A stretch of DNA of 64,000 nucleotides from Margaritifera margaritifera (GCA_029931535.1 JAQPZY010000806.1:53501-117500); one strand, 5' to 3'; positions 46,530 to 57,640 are shown, numbered from the stretch's first letter. The notes: generated by a model from the sequence alone, not told the origin. Numbers and translations: made by a program.

Positions 46530-47000
46530 CATCAACTCGGAAAAACAATAAATATCACTAAATTATTTGAAGTGTAACTTATGCCAATATTGAGTTATAC
46601 TTTCCATACACAATGAGTGCACTTTGTACACTAAATTCAAAATTTGACTGAAATAGATAAAATGCAACTAGACACAATTATTACAATCAAAATATGTGGG
46701 TAACACATAATTGGCACGATAGGGAAAACCCAACTTAGATAACTGGGCAGAATTTGACTAAAAGCGTATAACTCCTGAATTTCAATTCATTATTCCGGTA
46801 CAGCTTAGTGCTGCTGGGCATGCCCTTTCTTAACTTGGCCTCAGACGGACAATACTTAAATAGCGTGCTGTGTGCACATTTTAAATAGTCGTACATGGCT
46901 GAACAGACAAACACGACTTAAATTCAAACCACTACTACTGCAGTCTTGCCATTCATCATCGACTTGTCAACGAAGAAACCTGAGCCAGAGTAGTGTGATA
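46530..47000. repeat. Direct duplicate of the repeat arm's inner end
   Basis: Matches 46000-46480 in the same orientation: GTACACTAAATTC, TTACAATCAAAATATGTGG, ACTTAGATAACTGGGCAGAA and ATTCCGGT recur at about 540-base spacing. A third partial copy (AAGAGCGTAAAACTCC to ATTCCGG) lies at 44995-45035. Confidence 0.8.
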
Positions 47001-47352
47001 ATGGTTTTTTTTAGATTTTTGTGACAGAACTGGGTTAACGCATTCTACCACCCCCCCCCCCCACCCCCATGACTTGACCCATTTTTTACATGCGAGTGCA
47101 GCACAAGTGTATTTCCATTGGTGACCGTACGCAACAAATACGGGTCCGAGCGTGGTTTTGGTCGTGCCCGCGGTGAGCCTCTTGTTGGAAAGCTATTATC
47201 GATTGCGAGTCTGCCTGCAGCAGGAATACGTTTTGCTACTGTTCTTGAGAACAGAGTAATCTGAGAAATCTTTGATACTGCGTACCTTTAACTCTCAAAG
47301 AAAAATCGGAGATTTCTTGAAATAAAATCTCTAGCAGATAAACTTAACTATC

Positions 47353-47451
47353 GCTGATGTGAAAATGAAGCGAATTATTGTTGGTGAATGCGCCACCGAT
47401 GATTACGGATTCATTTTCACATCAGCAACAAGGCGGGGGTGCATCACCAAC
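47353..47451. repeat. Two interleaved inverted repeats
   Basis: GCTGATGTGAAAATGAA (47353-47369) pairs perfectly with TTCATTTTCACATCAGC (47410-47426). GTTGGTGAATGC (47380-47391) pairs with GCATCACCAAC (47441-47451) with one bulge. The pairs interleave (A-B-A'-B'). Confidence 0.85.
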
Positions 47452-47503
47452 GCTGTTAAATTAAAGCATGAGTTTTTCTCCTTATTGTTAAGTGTATGTA
47501 CGA

Positions 47504-47572
47504 CCTAATCGGTTAGCGTGTCATGCTCTCATCGAGACATTCCAAGTTCGAATCACACTCGCAGAAAAAATT
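47504..47572 (+). other. tRNA-derived SINE head or tRNA pseudogene
   Basis: CCTAATCGGTTAGCG resembles a D-arm with A-box, TCTCATCGAGA a short anticodon-like hairpin, and AAGTTCGAATCACAC a B-box. Acceptor pairing is poor and no SINE body was recognised. Confidence 0.45.
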
Positions 47573-48079
47573 ATTTTCCATTATTAACTGAGGCACACAA
47601 AACTGAAAGTTAAATCTGACGATGTACCACGGTGTCAATTACACTACCTATCAGGTATGCATACTTCTTTTAGAGGTAGTCCGGGCTGAAACAACCTCTG
47701 AGCCTTCTACAATGTTGTTTGGCACCCTAGTGGCTCATCTTGGGTTGTGTAAATTCACACCACCGTAATTGACACTAGTCAGACACATCTGTTAACCATA
47801 AGATATTAGCGTGCGACAACTTAAGACAAAAGCGTGATTATAAACCTCAAAATTTCCTTTTTGCGTGAGAATATTATATTAAATAATCACAGTGAGTATT
47901 ATATAATGCTATCGAAAACATCATCGTTTCATACGCACAGTATTGTAAAAGAATTCGCGCCCGTAGCCAATGCAGGAATTAAACTGCCTGCGCAGTGGTG
48001 TGTTTGTACAGTTACAGAAAATATTAAATACCTGTTTAGCTTGAATGCATAATATCGGCTTGTCAAAGAGGCCCCAAAA

Positions 48080-48377
48080 ATGCTGTATGATTTTTCAAAC
48101 ATGGATCTGGAGCACTTTGAAAAAATAACCGTATTAGGGATCGTGTTGGAACGTGCACGGCAAAAACTTGGCGACGAATACAACAAGAAGCATGAAAAGT
48201 CATTGTATGATATTGTGCAAGGAAACTTCAAGTCGGTGATGTTAGTTTAGTCGCCGGTGCGCACCATTGATGACCTTGAAGACAGTGACACACCCAGTGA
48301 AGGCAGTGAAATATTTAATGAAGACAACGGAGATGACAAAAACAGCGAAGATCTTTACCATAAGCATCAAGAGTAAA
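48080..48377 (+). pseudogene. Small Polinton-region ORF, unrecognised
   Basis: ATG at 48080 opens MLYDFSNMDLEHFEKITVLG, a helical, charged 56-residue protein ending at TAG 48248. The same frame continues past the stop with an acidic stretch (DDLEDSDTPSEGSE) to TAA at 48375-48377, suggesting a roughly 98-residue protein interrupted once. I do not recognise it. Its place left of the polymerase makes a Polinton accessory gene likely. Confidence 0.4.
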
Positions 48378-48410
48378 ATTAATTAGAGAGATGCATTCAG
48401 CATATAATAT

Positions 48411-48626
48411 ATGGAGACACCAACGATATTTACTTGCAGTGACAAAGCATATGAGGAAAGTATTCGCAGGATGGATAATTGGTATGAAAGAGAATGGTGG
48501 AATTTCTGTGAAAAACATTTCAAGTGCAAAGACACAGAAACCATAGAGTCAATATACAAGGAATGCAGGACATTTGATATTATGGATGCCAATGTTCAAG
48601 GGGTGGCCATTTACGAGTTGGCATAA
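48411..48626 (+). CDS. Small ORF of 71 residues, unrecognised
   Basis: Starts METPTIFTCSDKAYEESIRR and contains a Trp/Cys-rich centre WYEREWWNFCEKHFKCKDT. It is open and has two Cys pairs but no family that I recognise. It follows the 48080 ORF after 33 bases on the same strand, so the two may be neighbouring accessory genes. Confidence 0.35.
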   Translation: METPTIFTCSDKAYEESIRRMDNWYEREWWNFCEKHFKCKDTETIESIYKECRTFDIMDANVQGVAIYELA

Positions 48627-48955
48627 TACATTTTTAGTGTGGCAAGCGTGAAGTGATTTAAGCAAATACCAGCTTAAAGAAAATTCTATTTGAGCAGGAA
48701 AAACTATTTGATTCTAAACCGCAGTTTATATAGCCTGGTCAAAAAGTTCGTTTACAGGACACTACCCTGACTTTTGGCATTACTATCACAGGTGAAAAGT
48801 ATTTTAGGGTTAATGGACATTAGATCAAATACTATCCACTGTGGTATACTCTGGTGCACAAAGTACCGTTGAAATAGTGGATAGGATACATTTGAAGTTA
48901 CGCACACCATGAATCGAGAACATAGATGATTACATTTATTACAGACTAAAAGTGT

Positions 48956-48958
<3 letters not shown>

Positions 48959-49018
<60 letters not shown>

Positions 49019-49031
49019 TATATATATATAC

Positions 49032-49068
<37 letters not shown>
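48959..49068. repeat. (AT)n and (AAT)n microsatellites
   Basis: AT run at 48959-49030 with one GATA interruption, then about 12 AAT/TAA units up to the ATG at 49072. Confidence 0.97.
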
Positions 49069-49070
<2 letters not shown>

Positions 49071-49071
49071 T

Positions 49072-49359
49072 ATGGTCCAGGGACGCAATCGATGCCATTA
49101 CAAATACTGTAAATCTCACTTGTTCGTGTTATGTGTTGGCACAGGTGCTCGACCATGCCTGCGATGCAGCATCGGAGTAAAGTCACGTAAACAGCTATGC
49201 AGACTATGCAGATCTATTTGCGAGTATTATCATGAGCAGGGACGAAGACTCACCAAGGCAAATGTTGTTGCCGTTGAGGAAAAAACCAACGATGTTGTTG
49301 ACGCAGCTGAGGATAAAACCGAAGCGCCGTTGAAAAAGACACAGACGAAAATGAAATAA
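49072..49359 (+). CDS. Cys-rich small protein, unrecognised
   Basis: 95 residues. The first half has Cys/His pairs in the order CHYKYCKSH, CVG, CLRC, CRLC, CEYYH, enough ligands for two zinc sites. The second half is Lys/Glu-rich. It resembles small zinc-ribbon or RING-like viral proteins in layout only. The AAT repeat directly before the start may have replaced its promoter or a longer N-terminus. Confidence 0.45.
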   Translation: MVQGRNRCHYKYCKSHLFVLCVGTGARPCLRCSIGVKSRKQLCRLCRSICEYYHEQGRRLTKANVVAVEEKTNDVVDAAEDKTEAPLKKTQTKMK

Positions 49360-49513
49360 TATCCAGGATGGAAACGATTGCGGTTTCCGATCCTGATAAA
49401 GTAAAACTAATTTTAACTTCATTGTTTAATAAGCAGTTAGATAAAAGAATATTATTATATATATGCCTACTGTGAGGCAACTTGGGCAATCCGCGTGAGA
49501 CCGTGGAATAAGA

Positions 49514-50005
49514 ATGCAAAGAGGTGAAAGAAAAGATGACATACTTGCACTATTAGCACTCGCGGATGAGCCACGGCCGGTTGCAAGTCACCTTCTTTCT
49601 GTTGAGCCACACCCAGTTGCAAGGCAAACTGTCAAATCAGCTTTGACTATATGCACAAAACCGTGGAATAATGATACCAAGAGGCGCAAGAAAAGCTGAT
49701 TTGTGTTATTAGGAGTTCTCCCAGAAGAATCGCATCCAACCATGAGGCAGCTTCGTGCAATGGTAGCGCAGTTGCATATCCAAATTACTGTACAGGCCAA
49801 GCGGGCTGACATTGCATACGTAGTCGCCAATGAACAAAACCGTCGTCGAATCGTATCCACAATTGCTGCCGAAGCTGTCACGTATGTTATCAACGAGCCC
49901 AAGTCCTCTGAGTTTAAGTTTTACAAGCGCTGTCGTGATCTTCAAGATTACCGAGTAATCATCCCAGGCGCATACAAACCAAGCAGAGACGCCGACAAGC
50001 TTTAA
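49514..50005 (+). pseudogene. Unrecognised Polinton ORF with one stop
   Basis: One frame runs from 49514 to 50005 with a single TGA at 49697-49699. The second part, QLRAMVAQLHIQITVQAKRA then RRRIVSTIAAEAVTYVI, is helical and Arg-rich. An imperfect internal duplication (CCGTGGAATAA, AAGAGG, AAGAAAAG, TTATTAG at about 49500 and 49660) lies around the stop. It sits directly upstream of the polymerase on the same strand. Confidence 0.4.
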
Positions 50006-50010
50006 TCTAA

Positions 50011-53000
50011 AATGCATCCGGGAATCATATCAACGTTGCAGCACGTGAGTGAAACGGCGTTGTCGTTTGGATTGAAGGTGAACGTTGATCTCAAGAACTT
50101 ACCATGCCTGGTCATTTAACCAAAGAAGGATTCGCACCATCGATAAATCTCACAGCCATGGTTTCGTGGTGATACCAATTTGATCTTGAACCACAAAGAC
50201 ACTTAGACCATCAATGATGAAATCGACAAAGGTTATGCAAAGATCTTCGAGAGGTTTGAAAATTACTCCAGAGGAGGTTCAGGATGGATGCTTTCCAGAT
50301 GCTTGGAAGTTCAACTTCATATTTCCCCATACCAGCCTTTCCGCGGGTCGAGTTATATTCCAACACCAGCATATGTTACACCGCAGACAGTAATAAATGT
50401 GAAAAACTACAACAACCGATGTTTCAAATGGGCGATCTTGTACCCGTTACTTCCCGCGCATGACAATACAGATAAACCTCGAAAATACAAACAGTACCTG
50501 GGCAAACTCAAGTTTGGTGACATAGAATTTACCGTACAGGTTACTGACATCAAAAAGTTTTAAGAACTCAACCCAAGTATCACCGTTAGTGTGTTTGCTT
50601 GGAATAAAGGCTTTTATGCGCAACGACTATCCACCGCAGCAAACAAAGCTTTGCGCGAGCGGACGGAGGTTGGTCTGTTGTTGCTGAACAACATGGATGG
50701 TCCAGATGCGCTGCATCATTACTTGTGGGTACAAAATCCATCCCAAATGGTTTGCCCTCACAGCAAACACCACGGAAAAAAATTCTATGTCGGCGTTGCC
50801 TGTACGTGTTTTATATGCAACAGTTGCTTGACAAACATAACTTTTACTGTGGGGGAGTCGACGAGAAGCCGCAGTGTACGATCATGCCAGAACCCGTTGA
50901 GAACCATTTTGAAATTTACAACGGAAGATGAAGGCCTACTATGTGATGTACGTGGACTTTGAATGCTTGAACGTTCCCGTGAGTTCCATAGACAAAGAAT
51001 CACCCGCAGTTCAATCAAACACCACATAAGTTACGGAACAAGTCCCGTGCGGGTTTTGTTACATTGTTGTTAGATGCGACGGAGCAACTGAGAAACAAAT
51101 ATTATGCCATGGCAAGGGCATGGTTGAGGTGTTCCGTAAATCACTCTAGGCGACAGCGCGCTCGAGGTTACAGCGAAATGGATCCGACAACAGCTTTTCT
51201 CACCCGCGGACATGATTATGACTCATGATGACATGTGAGAGTTTTTCGTGGCCACTCATTGCTAGCTCTGCGAAGGAGCTTTCGGCTCCACTTATGAAAA
51301 AGTTCGAGGTCACTGCCACTTCATTGGTACATACAGAGGAGCTGCGCACAGTGCAAGCATTCTACATCAGCGAATTTGTTCCGGTAAAAAAAGAATTCCA
51401 GTTGTCCATCATAAACTGCGTGGATATGATGCATTTGATGATGCAAGGAGTTGCCGCAGCATCAAATGCACCAATAAGCGTGATTCCAAATAAAATGGAA
51501 AAGTACATGACGTTTAGACTAGGACAACTGCAGTTTTTTGACTTGCTGCAGTTCCTGAAAAACAGCCTGGACAAGCTCGTCAGCAGCATTGCGGCGAATG
51601 GTAACGAACGTTTTATAATTACTCACCAATACTGTGGTACCGCTGCTGAACCGGAAAAATTAAGTCTACTTACTTGCAAAGGGGTTAACCCGTACGAGTA
51701 CATGAGCGACTGGGGCAAGCTTGATGAAATTCAGTTGCCTCCAATTGAGGCTTTTTATTCGCTGCTGTCCCGCGAAGGTACTTCCGCCAACGATTACACT
51801 CACGTGAACGACGTCCGGTTGGTGTGTGGTTGCCAGAATCTTGGCGACTACCACAACCTGTACATGCGCATGGGTGTGTTGTTGCTCACGGATGTCTGTA
51901 AGGTGTTCCGCAATATCGCCATGCGTGTGTAAAGCTCGATCTAGCTTATTATTTATACCGCCATGCATGTGTACAAGCTTTATCCAACTCATTTTTTCTT
52001 GTCACCGGGAATAACCTAGGACGCGCTTTTGTCAAAAACTAACACTGAGTTAGAATTACTTACCGACATTGATCAGCATCTGTTTATTGAGCGCGATATC
52101 CGCGACGGAATTTGCATCGCAAGCCACCGATATGTCAGAGCCAACAACCCTCTCGTGAATGGATATGACCCAAGGCTGCCAAAAAGTTGCATTATGTACC
52201 TGGATGCAAACAACTTATAATGCAGCCCATGCCTGTTGGCAGATTTCAATGGGTTGATCCCGAAAGTTATGCCATTGAAAAATATATAAAATATTACAAA
52301 AAGCAGCAGTGACTATAGTTGCTTGCAGGAGGTGGATTAGAATAAGTGAATAAACTTCACCGGGACCATAATGATTACCTGCTGGAACCGGAAGCGTTGT
52401 CGGTGCCACAAATGAGGGATCATCCATGATACCGGGCATAATTACACTGAATATACTAAGCTGGTACCAAATCTCTGCACCAAGAAAAATTATGTTCATG
52501 CGTGAAACCTGCAGTTGGATCTGCGACTGGGGATGCGGATGTGCGTGTTCACTAGGTGTTGTTTCCACCAATCCGCCTGGATGGCCCCATACATCCACAT
52601 GTACACGGATCTGAGGTCGAAGGGGAAAAATTAGTTTGAAAAGTAATTTTTCAAGCTCATGAATAATGTCGAAGTCTGCAAGACTATGGAGAAAATGCGG
52701 AAGGGAATGCGCGTTGACTTGGTCCGTGACACGGAACAAGATAAACTTTGCAGGCTCATTGCAGACACTGCATTCGAGTTGCACAAAATATTTGACAGTC
52801 GACTTGTGGCCATCCATAGTACAAAATCTAAGCTGAAGCTGACAAAGCCAATTTACATGGGCGCGTCAGTGCTAGATATTTCCAAGCTCTTCATGTACGA
52901 GTTCTATTACAACTTGATCAAGCCTTGGTACTGTGACGGCATTAACATGCTGTACACGGATACAGATTCTATATTAATGCACATCACCACTGATGATGTC

Positions 53001-53440
53001 TATGCAGATATGGATGAGGCATCACTCATAAACTAGTTCGATACTAGCGAGTACCCGAGGGACCAACCACTATTCAGCAGCACAAAGAAATAGGTTGTAG
53101 GAATATTCAAAGATGAGTGCATGGGCAAGCCCATCAAGGAATTCGTGGGACTGCATCCCAAAATGTACTTGATAAAGACTGCAAACTAAAACATAACTAA
53201 AGCCAAAGGAGTCCCACGTGTGGTTGTGCAAAAGGATCTCCAGCGTGATATGTATGTGTAGTGTTTGCGCGACCGACGTGAATTTACACACACGGCGAAT
53301 TTTATCAGGAGTAAAAAAACATCACATTGGTGTATACCGTTGCACCAAGGTGAGTTTGTCCCGGCTAGATACCAAATGATGGATTTTCCCTGATGGAATC
53401 ACCACTTACGCGTACGGCACGCGCCGATTCCAAAATAGAT
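50011..53440 (+). pseudogene. Polinton protein-primed DNA polymerase B
   Basis: Segments in order: an N-terminal region with GSGWMLSRCLEVQLHISPYQ and SYIPTP (about 50270-50370), a C2HC finger CRRCLYVF...HNFYC (50780-50850), an exonuclease start YVMYVDFEC (50940), KYMTFRLGQLQFFDLLQFL then LVSSI (51500-51590), LGDYHNLYMRMGVLLLTDV (51840-51900), MYLDANNLY (52195-52220), the palm motif LYTDTDSI (52950-52980) and a C-terminal TYAYGT string near 53410. This order and length of about 1100 residues fit Polinton and adintovirus polymerases, which replicate linear DNA from a protein primer. At least five stops or shifts break it; the start is uncertain. Confidence 0.88.
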
Positions 53441-53451
53441 CTTGGCGGCAA

Positions 53452-54511
53452 TTATGTATCCGCGGGAATGACTTGCAATTCTTCCCCCACGAATGCTCTA
53501 CTCGGTGCACGCGCCTCTCGTTCATCCGCGGCCGTCAGATAGTAGCGCGTTGGTTGTCCCGGAATATCAATCCGGTCCGAGATCGTAAATGCATCGATGG
53601 ACCATTATGGGTCAGTTGCACGACGTTGTCCACCTTTTAACTCCCCCGAGTCATACAGGTACCGGATTCGATTGTTTCCGGCTAAATATAACACGGGTAG
53701 CTGTGAAACCGCTTTGTGGGTGGCGGAGACAGTTTTTTTGCTGAATAGCGTCAACGGGTTTTAATCCAATCTTGCGTGTAACTTCTTTATTCAGCGCAAC
53801 TATGACCGGGCGAAGTCGTGTCATCCACTCGCGAAATGCGGTTCATGATTCATTCAATATTCTTGCGCTTACTGGTGCCCGAATAATCGTTCTGCAAGTG
53901 TGCGGTTGAATCGTTCCACAATGGCTTGATCACGATGTAGTCCAACATGTGCACGACGAACCCGAACATGCTGCGCTGCTAACAATGCAGCAACGGATCT
54001 GCGAAATTCTTTGCCTGGATCCACCTGTAGAAACCGCGGCCATGTTAGCAGCGAGCGTGCATAGATGCGTTTGAACGCGTCTGCAACACTTGTTGAATCT
54101 TTGAACGTTAACGGCTCGGATTCCTTGTACCTGCTGGCGATATCCACGATTGTTAACGCGTATTTGTATGTACACGCACGTACTCAATCATGTGGGGAGG
54201 AACAAAAGATCAGCCTAATGAACTTCGTTGGTGGTGTTCGCATCAAACCATCCACGGGAAATCTTTCTTGGCGCGGGCAAATAAATCTGCCACAGCGCTA
54301 GTTTGCCCAGCCATGCTCGTACGACACCACGAGCAATTTTTGCCGCGCTTGCTAATTTTTCAACAGCTGCTTCACCCTTCCAGTAAACGCGGGGACTGTA
54401 GTATATTGCCGCCATCCAGTTATGCATCCATGTTTGTAATATCCACGTCAGCGGGTTGACACGCACGGTCATCATTTGATGTTTTGTACGCGTGATCATT
54501 GTCTGTAACAT
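53452..54511 (-). pseudogene. Polinton retroviral-type integrase
   Basis: Minus strand. The N-terminal HTH-like part is at 54215-54511 (MAAIYYSPRVYWKGEAAVEK, ARGVVRAWLGK). The RVE core has ALTIVDIASRYKESEP (first Asp) near 54150, LQVDPGKEFRRSVAALLA (second Asp region) and HVGLHRDQAIVERFNRTLAE with the third acidic residue, Glu. A C-terminal chromo/SH3-like part has IRYLYDSGELKGG and ends at the TAA 53452-53454. It inserts the element into host DNA. Stops near 54190 and 53870 and shifts disable it. It is convergent with the polymerase, the ends nearly touching. Confidence 0.88.
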
Positions 54512-54897
54512 GCGGCATCGACACGGTTTACAGGTTCTTCTCCGGGCTTCGGTCGGTTATCATCCATCGTAGATCCAACCGTGTTCCAGGCCCGCAGTAA
54601 TTGTATATGGGCCTCAGAGAGAGGCAAGTATGCTTTTCACGAGGATATTTACTCCATGGTGCCCCGGGGAGTTTATTAAACCTGGACCTGAAGCTTTAGC
54701 TCCACCGATGGACCTGGAAGCTCCGACAAACGTAAACTTCTTTGCTCCCCACCGGACGCAAGTTCCAGCGCTTTCTGCTCGATTGTTAAGCATTCGAACC
54801 CGAATTGGATTCGCGGTACGTGTTTATGCGCGGCATCGCACACAATATGAAGGCATGATGATTTGTATACAACAATTGGCATTTAACATTGACGTGA
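54512..54897. other. Spacer between integrase and ATPase
   Basis: Divergent promoters for the integrase and ATPase could lie here. A plus-strand open frame (54630-55040) crosses it but has no family resemblance before the ATPase Walker A region, which lies in another frame. Confidence 0.35.
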
Positions 54898-55690
54898 AAG
54901 GGAAAAATCAAAGATGTTTCCGTCAGCGTTGGCGAAGCCCTAAACACCAAAGCACGCCAGTTCCATATTTCCGAATTCGGTTTGCGCGATTATCATTCGT
55001 CCGGCAGGATCCGGGAAAACTCAACTGTTGCTCAATCTGATTGTGCGATGGTTAGCGTAGGATCAGTTGTACGTGATTGCACGTGTTATAATGTACTCAG
55101 GGATTTCGCGGACGCGCTAGCGTCGTCAAGTGGTGAAGCCACCGTGAGTGGTGAAACTGCCGTCCAGTTCTTTGCCACAATCGATGAAGTCCACGCCGTT
55201 GACGACCTCGATCCGGAGCACAATAATCGTGTCATCTACGACAATGTGATGTTTGACCGGCAAAGAGAACCACGCGAGAACGTTTTTTTTCGGGGCCGCC
55301 ACAAAAACGCAGACGTGATCTATGTAACACAACGATACGCACACGTGCCTAGAATTATCCGGAACAACTGCAACATGTTCATAGCATCAAAAGTGCTGCC
55401 GTGCACCAGTTGAAAAATCTGGGATCGCAGACGTTTCAATTGCTTCGAGATCGACTACGACTATTTGTAACTCAGGCCCTGCCGCAACCAAAGGAACTTC
55501 CGTCGACGGCAACAATGCTCGCGCCTGTCAGTAAAATCATTAATGAATTTGTCCAACGACGTCAGGCCGGGCTAACGCAAGCCAGCGCCGATTCGATTAT
55601 TGCGAATACGGCAAGGGGAATAGGATTACGGTTGTGGACGGGACCTGGACGGCAAAGCCGTTTCGCAAAAGGTATTAGACGAAATTGATA
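54898..55690 (+). pseudogene. Polinton packaging ATPase (FtsK/HerA type)
   Basis: A Walker A loop, PAGSGKTQLLLNLI, is encoded near 55005-55045. The next frame (54982-55413) carries FATIDEVHA and, later, FFRGRHKNADVIYVTQRYAH, which is the sensor-Q segment after Walker B, then PRIIRNNCNMFI. These motifs mark the genome-packaging ATPase shared by Polintons and adintoviruses. A frameshift lies between Walker A and the rest, and another near 55413. The tail (55401-55688) is loosely conserved. Confidence 0.85.
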
Positions 55691-55707
55691 ACGTTTAAAG
55701 TTTCACC

Positions 55708-56265
55708 ATGGCAAAATTCGAGGAAGTATCCGATTCCGCATTTGATATGGACGCGCTTATAGAGGTAGATCAAAACAAAAAAGATGTTCAGTATTATTCG
55801 TACCCGGCTAGGGTCCATGATAATGATAAGAAAGATCGAATAGAATTGCAAGTGCATGACACGTCTCGGTATTTTCTCACGTGTGAGGCCTTCTTGGAAA
55901 TCGATGGAAAACGTGTACATAATGACAATTACGACGCCGGTACTAAGATTAGATTTGTCAACAACGGTATCATGGCGCTGTTTAGCAGCACAAGATATCT
56001 CATCGACGGGAAGGAAATTGAAGTGTGTTTGACAAACGTTGACATTACTACGACGATTCTCTGACTCTCCAGATACGACGATGATTACGCGATATCTCCT
56101 AGCCCGTCTATGATGTTTCACAAGATACAAAAGACCGTGTAGATCATATCCAGTATATCTTTGCAAACGCTAGAAATGCGGCAGGAGATGCACAAACACC
56201 AGCTATAACTGCCATCAATAATAATTACAACCTTGGATTTCATCAGCGTCTAGAACTAAAACGGC
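55708..56265 (+). pseudogene. Polinton major capsid protein, N-terminal part
   Basis: MAKFEEVSDSAFDMDALIEV opens a frame with RIELQVHDTSRYFLTCEAFL and IRFVNNGIMALFSSTRYLID. These are the first jelly-roll strands of the double-jelly-roll major capsid protein of Polintons. A stop at 56062 is followed by further matching sequence (ITAINNNYNLGFHQRLEL) in another frame. The gene then runs into the right inverted repeat at about 56268 and the remaining two thirds are missing. Start chosen at ATG 55708, shortly after the ATPase. Confidence 0.8.
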
Positions 56266-56267
56266 AG

Positions 56268-57355
56268 CTATACTCTCTTAGTCACATTCTGCCCAGTTAT
56301 ATAAGTTGGACTGTTCCTAACGTGCCAATTATGTGTTAGCCACATATTTTGATTGTAATAATTGTGTCTAGTTGCAATTTACCTATTTCATTCAAAATTA
56401 GAATCTAGTGTACAGAGTGTGCTTATTCAGTCCAAAGAGTGTATATCAATGCGGGGTATGAGTTACCCATCAATAATTTCGTGATCTTACTTTTTTCCTC
56501 AAGTTCATGATGAAATTAGAGTTTTGTTTTACACGGTGGGTCGAAAGAGTAAAATTTATCATTATACTGAGCTGTAATCAAAATGAGGTTTTTGAAAGCC
56601 AAATTGAAAACTCCCGCTCATTGAGCTTTTTTGGAGGAACATGTCTTTGGTGATGACTTGCTGTTCCTACTCCAAACCTCCAAGCGTCTTGTGGTGACAG
56701 CAATGGGTAATCTCTCTCATCCCGTCTGCACAGCTTGGATCGCACGTGAAAGAAATCAACTTTGAAGAAAACATTCCCTTAGAAAGAAATCAAAGAAAAG
56801 ATTGAGAGAGAGAGAGAGAAAGAGAGAGACAGAGAGAGAGACAGAGAGAAAGAGAAAAATTAAAGAGCATCTAAAAGATTTTTTGTTTTAAAAATCACAA
56901 ACTAACCAACACCCATTTCAAATTGAATATTTTTTAAAAGCAAAATAAGCCCCGCTAAATGAAACATGAACAAAGAAATAAAGAGTGAGGATTAGGGCAG
57001 TCCTTCCTCTTCATTACACTATGTTAAAATACAAATACAAATCCACAAAATATTTTCAATCTCAAATACAAATGCCAAAAAAGTTAAACATGAATGTATT
57101 GACAAGGTTGACAGCGTTAGACAGTAAGACCTGACTTCCAACGATCTAGAACAGTCATTTTGTCATTGATGGACACTATGTGTTGAGCCCAAGAAAACAT
57201 ATCCATAATGTTCACTAAACCACGTTTATATTTGTTCATCGTTTCTATGGAAATAATGTCCAAAACAAGTCTGTAAATGTTCTAAAGGGAATCCAAGGCT
57301 TCGTTGATGAAGAAAGTATACACAATATTGTCCACACAAAATGGAATCTAATCCT
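56268..57355. repeat. Polinton inverted repeat, right arm
   Basis: Begins TATACTCTCTTAGTCACATT, directly at the break in the major capsid gene, and ends within the protease gene (GTCCACACAAAATGGAATCT). Complement of 45025-46235, with a shorter GA tract (56802-56850). Confidence 0.88.
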
Positions 57356-57640
57356 TGTAATCTCACATTATTGAATTGAATGGATACGGCATTTCGTCTC
57401 ATACAGTAAATGATATTGTCTTCGATAGGAGGTCCATAGGAATCAGAATATTGCAAGCTGTCGACATTGGAAAAGTAGATGTGCCCCAGTGGGTTCCTGA
57501 TTGATGTCTGTCGTCCGTGTTGATGACATAAATTCGAATATCTTTTATGTTTTCGATGAGGAAGTTCATCTTTAGACCACTATATTCCAGGGAGCTGGTA
57601 TTCATTTGCTTTCTCACAGGTAATGATTTGACACTTTGCT
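57190..57640 (-). pseudogene. Polinton adenain-like cysteine protease
   Basis: Minus strand: a segment with GTHWGTSTF (His region), then YSDSYGPPIEDNIIY (acidic residue), then DSILCGQYCVYFLHQRSLGF (Gln and catalytic Cys), and a C-terminal helix FGHYFHRNDEQ. His, Asp and Cys appear in adenain order. The enzyme would cleave capsid precursors. The His part and the rest are in different frames, so it is dead. Its 3' half is duplicated, inverted, at 45025-45216. Confidence 0.85.

Noticed and set aside
47504..47572. Functional tRNA gene
   Set aside because: Internal promoter boxes are present but the acceptor stem does not pair and the anticodon arm is irregular.
52215..52817. 200-residue minus-strand open frame
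   Set aside because: It lies antisense to the polymerase segment that contains the DANNLY and later palm motifs, and resembles no protein; it is a shadow.
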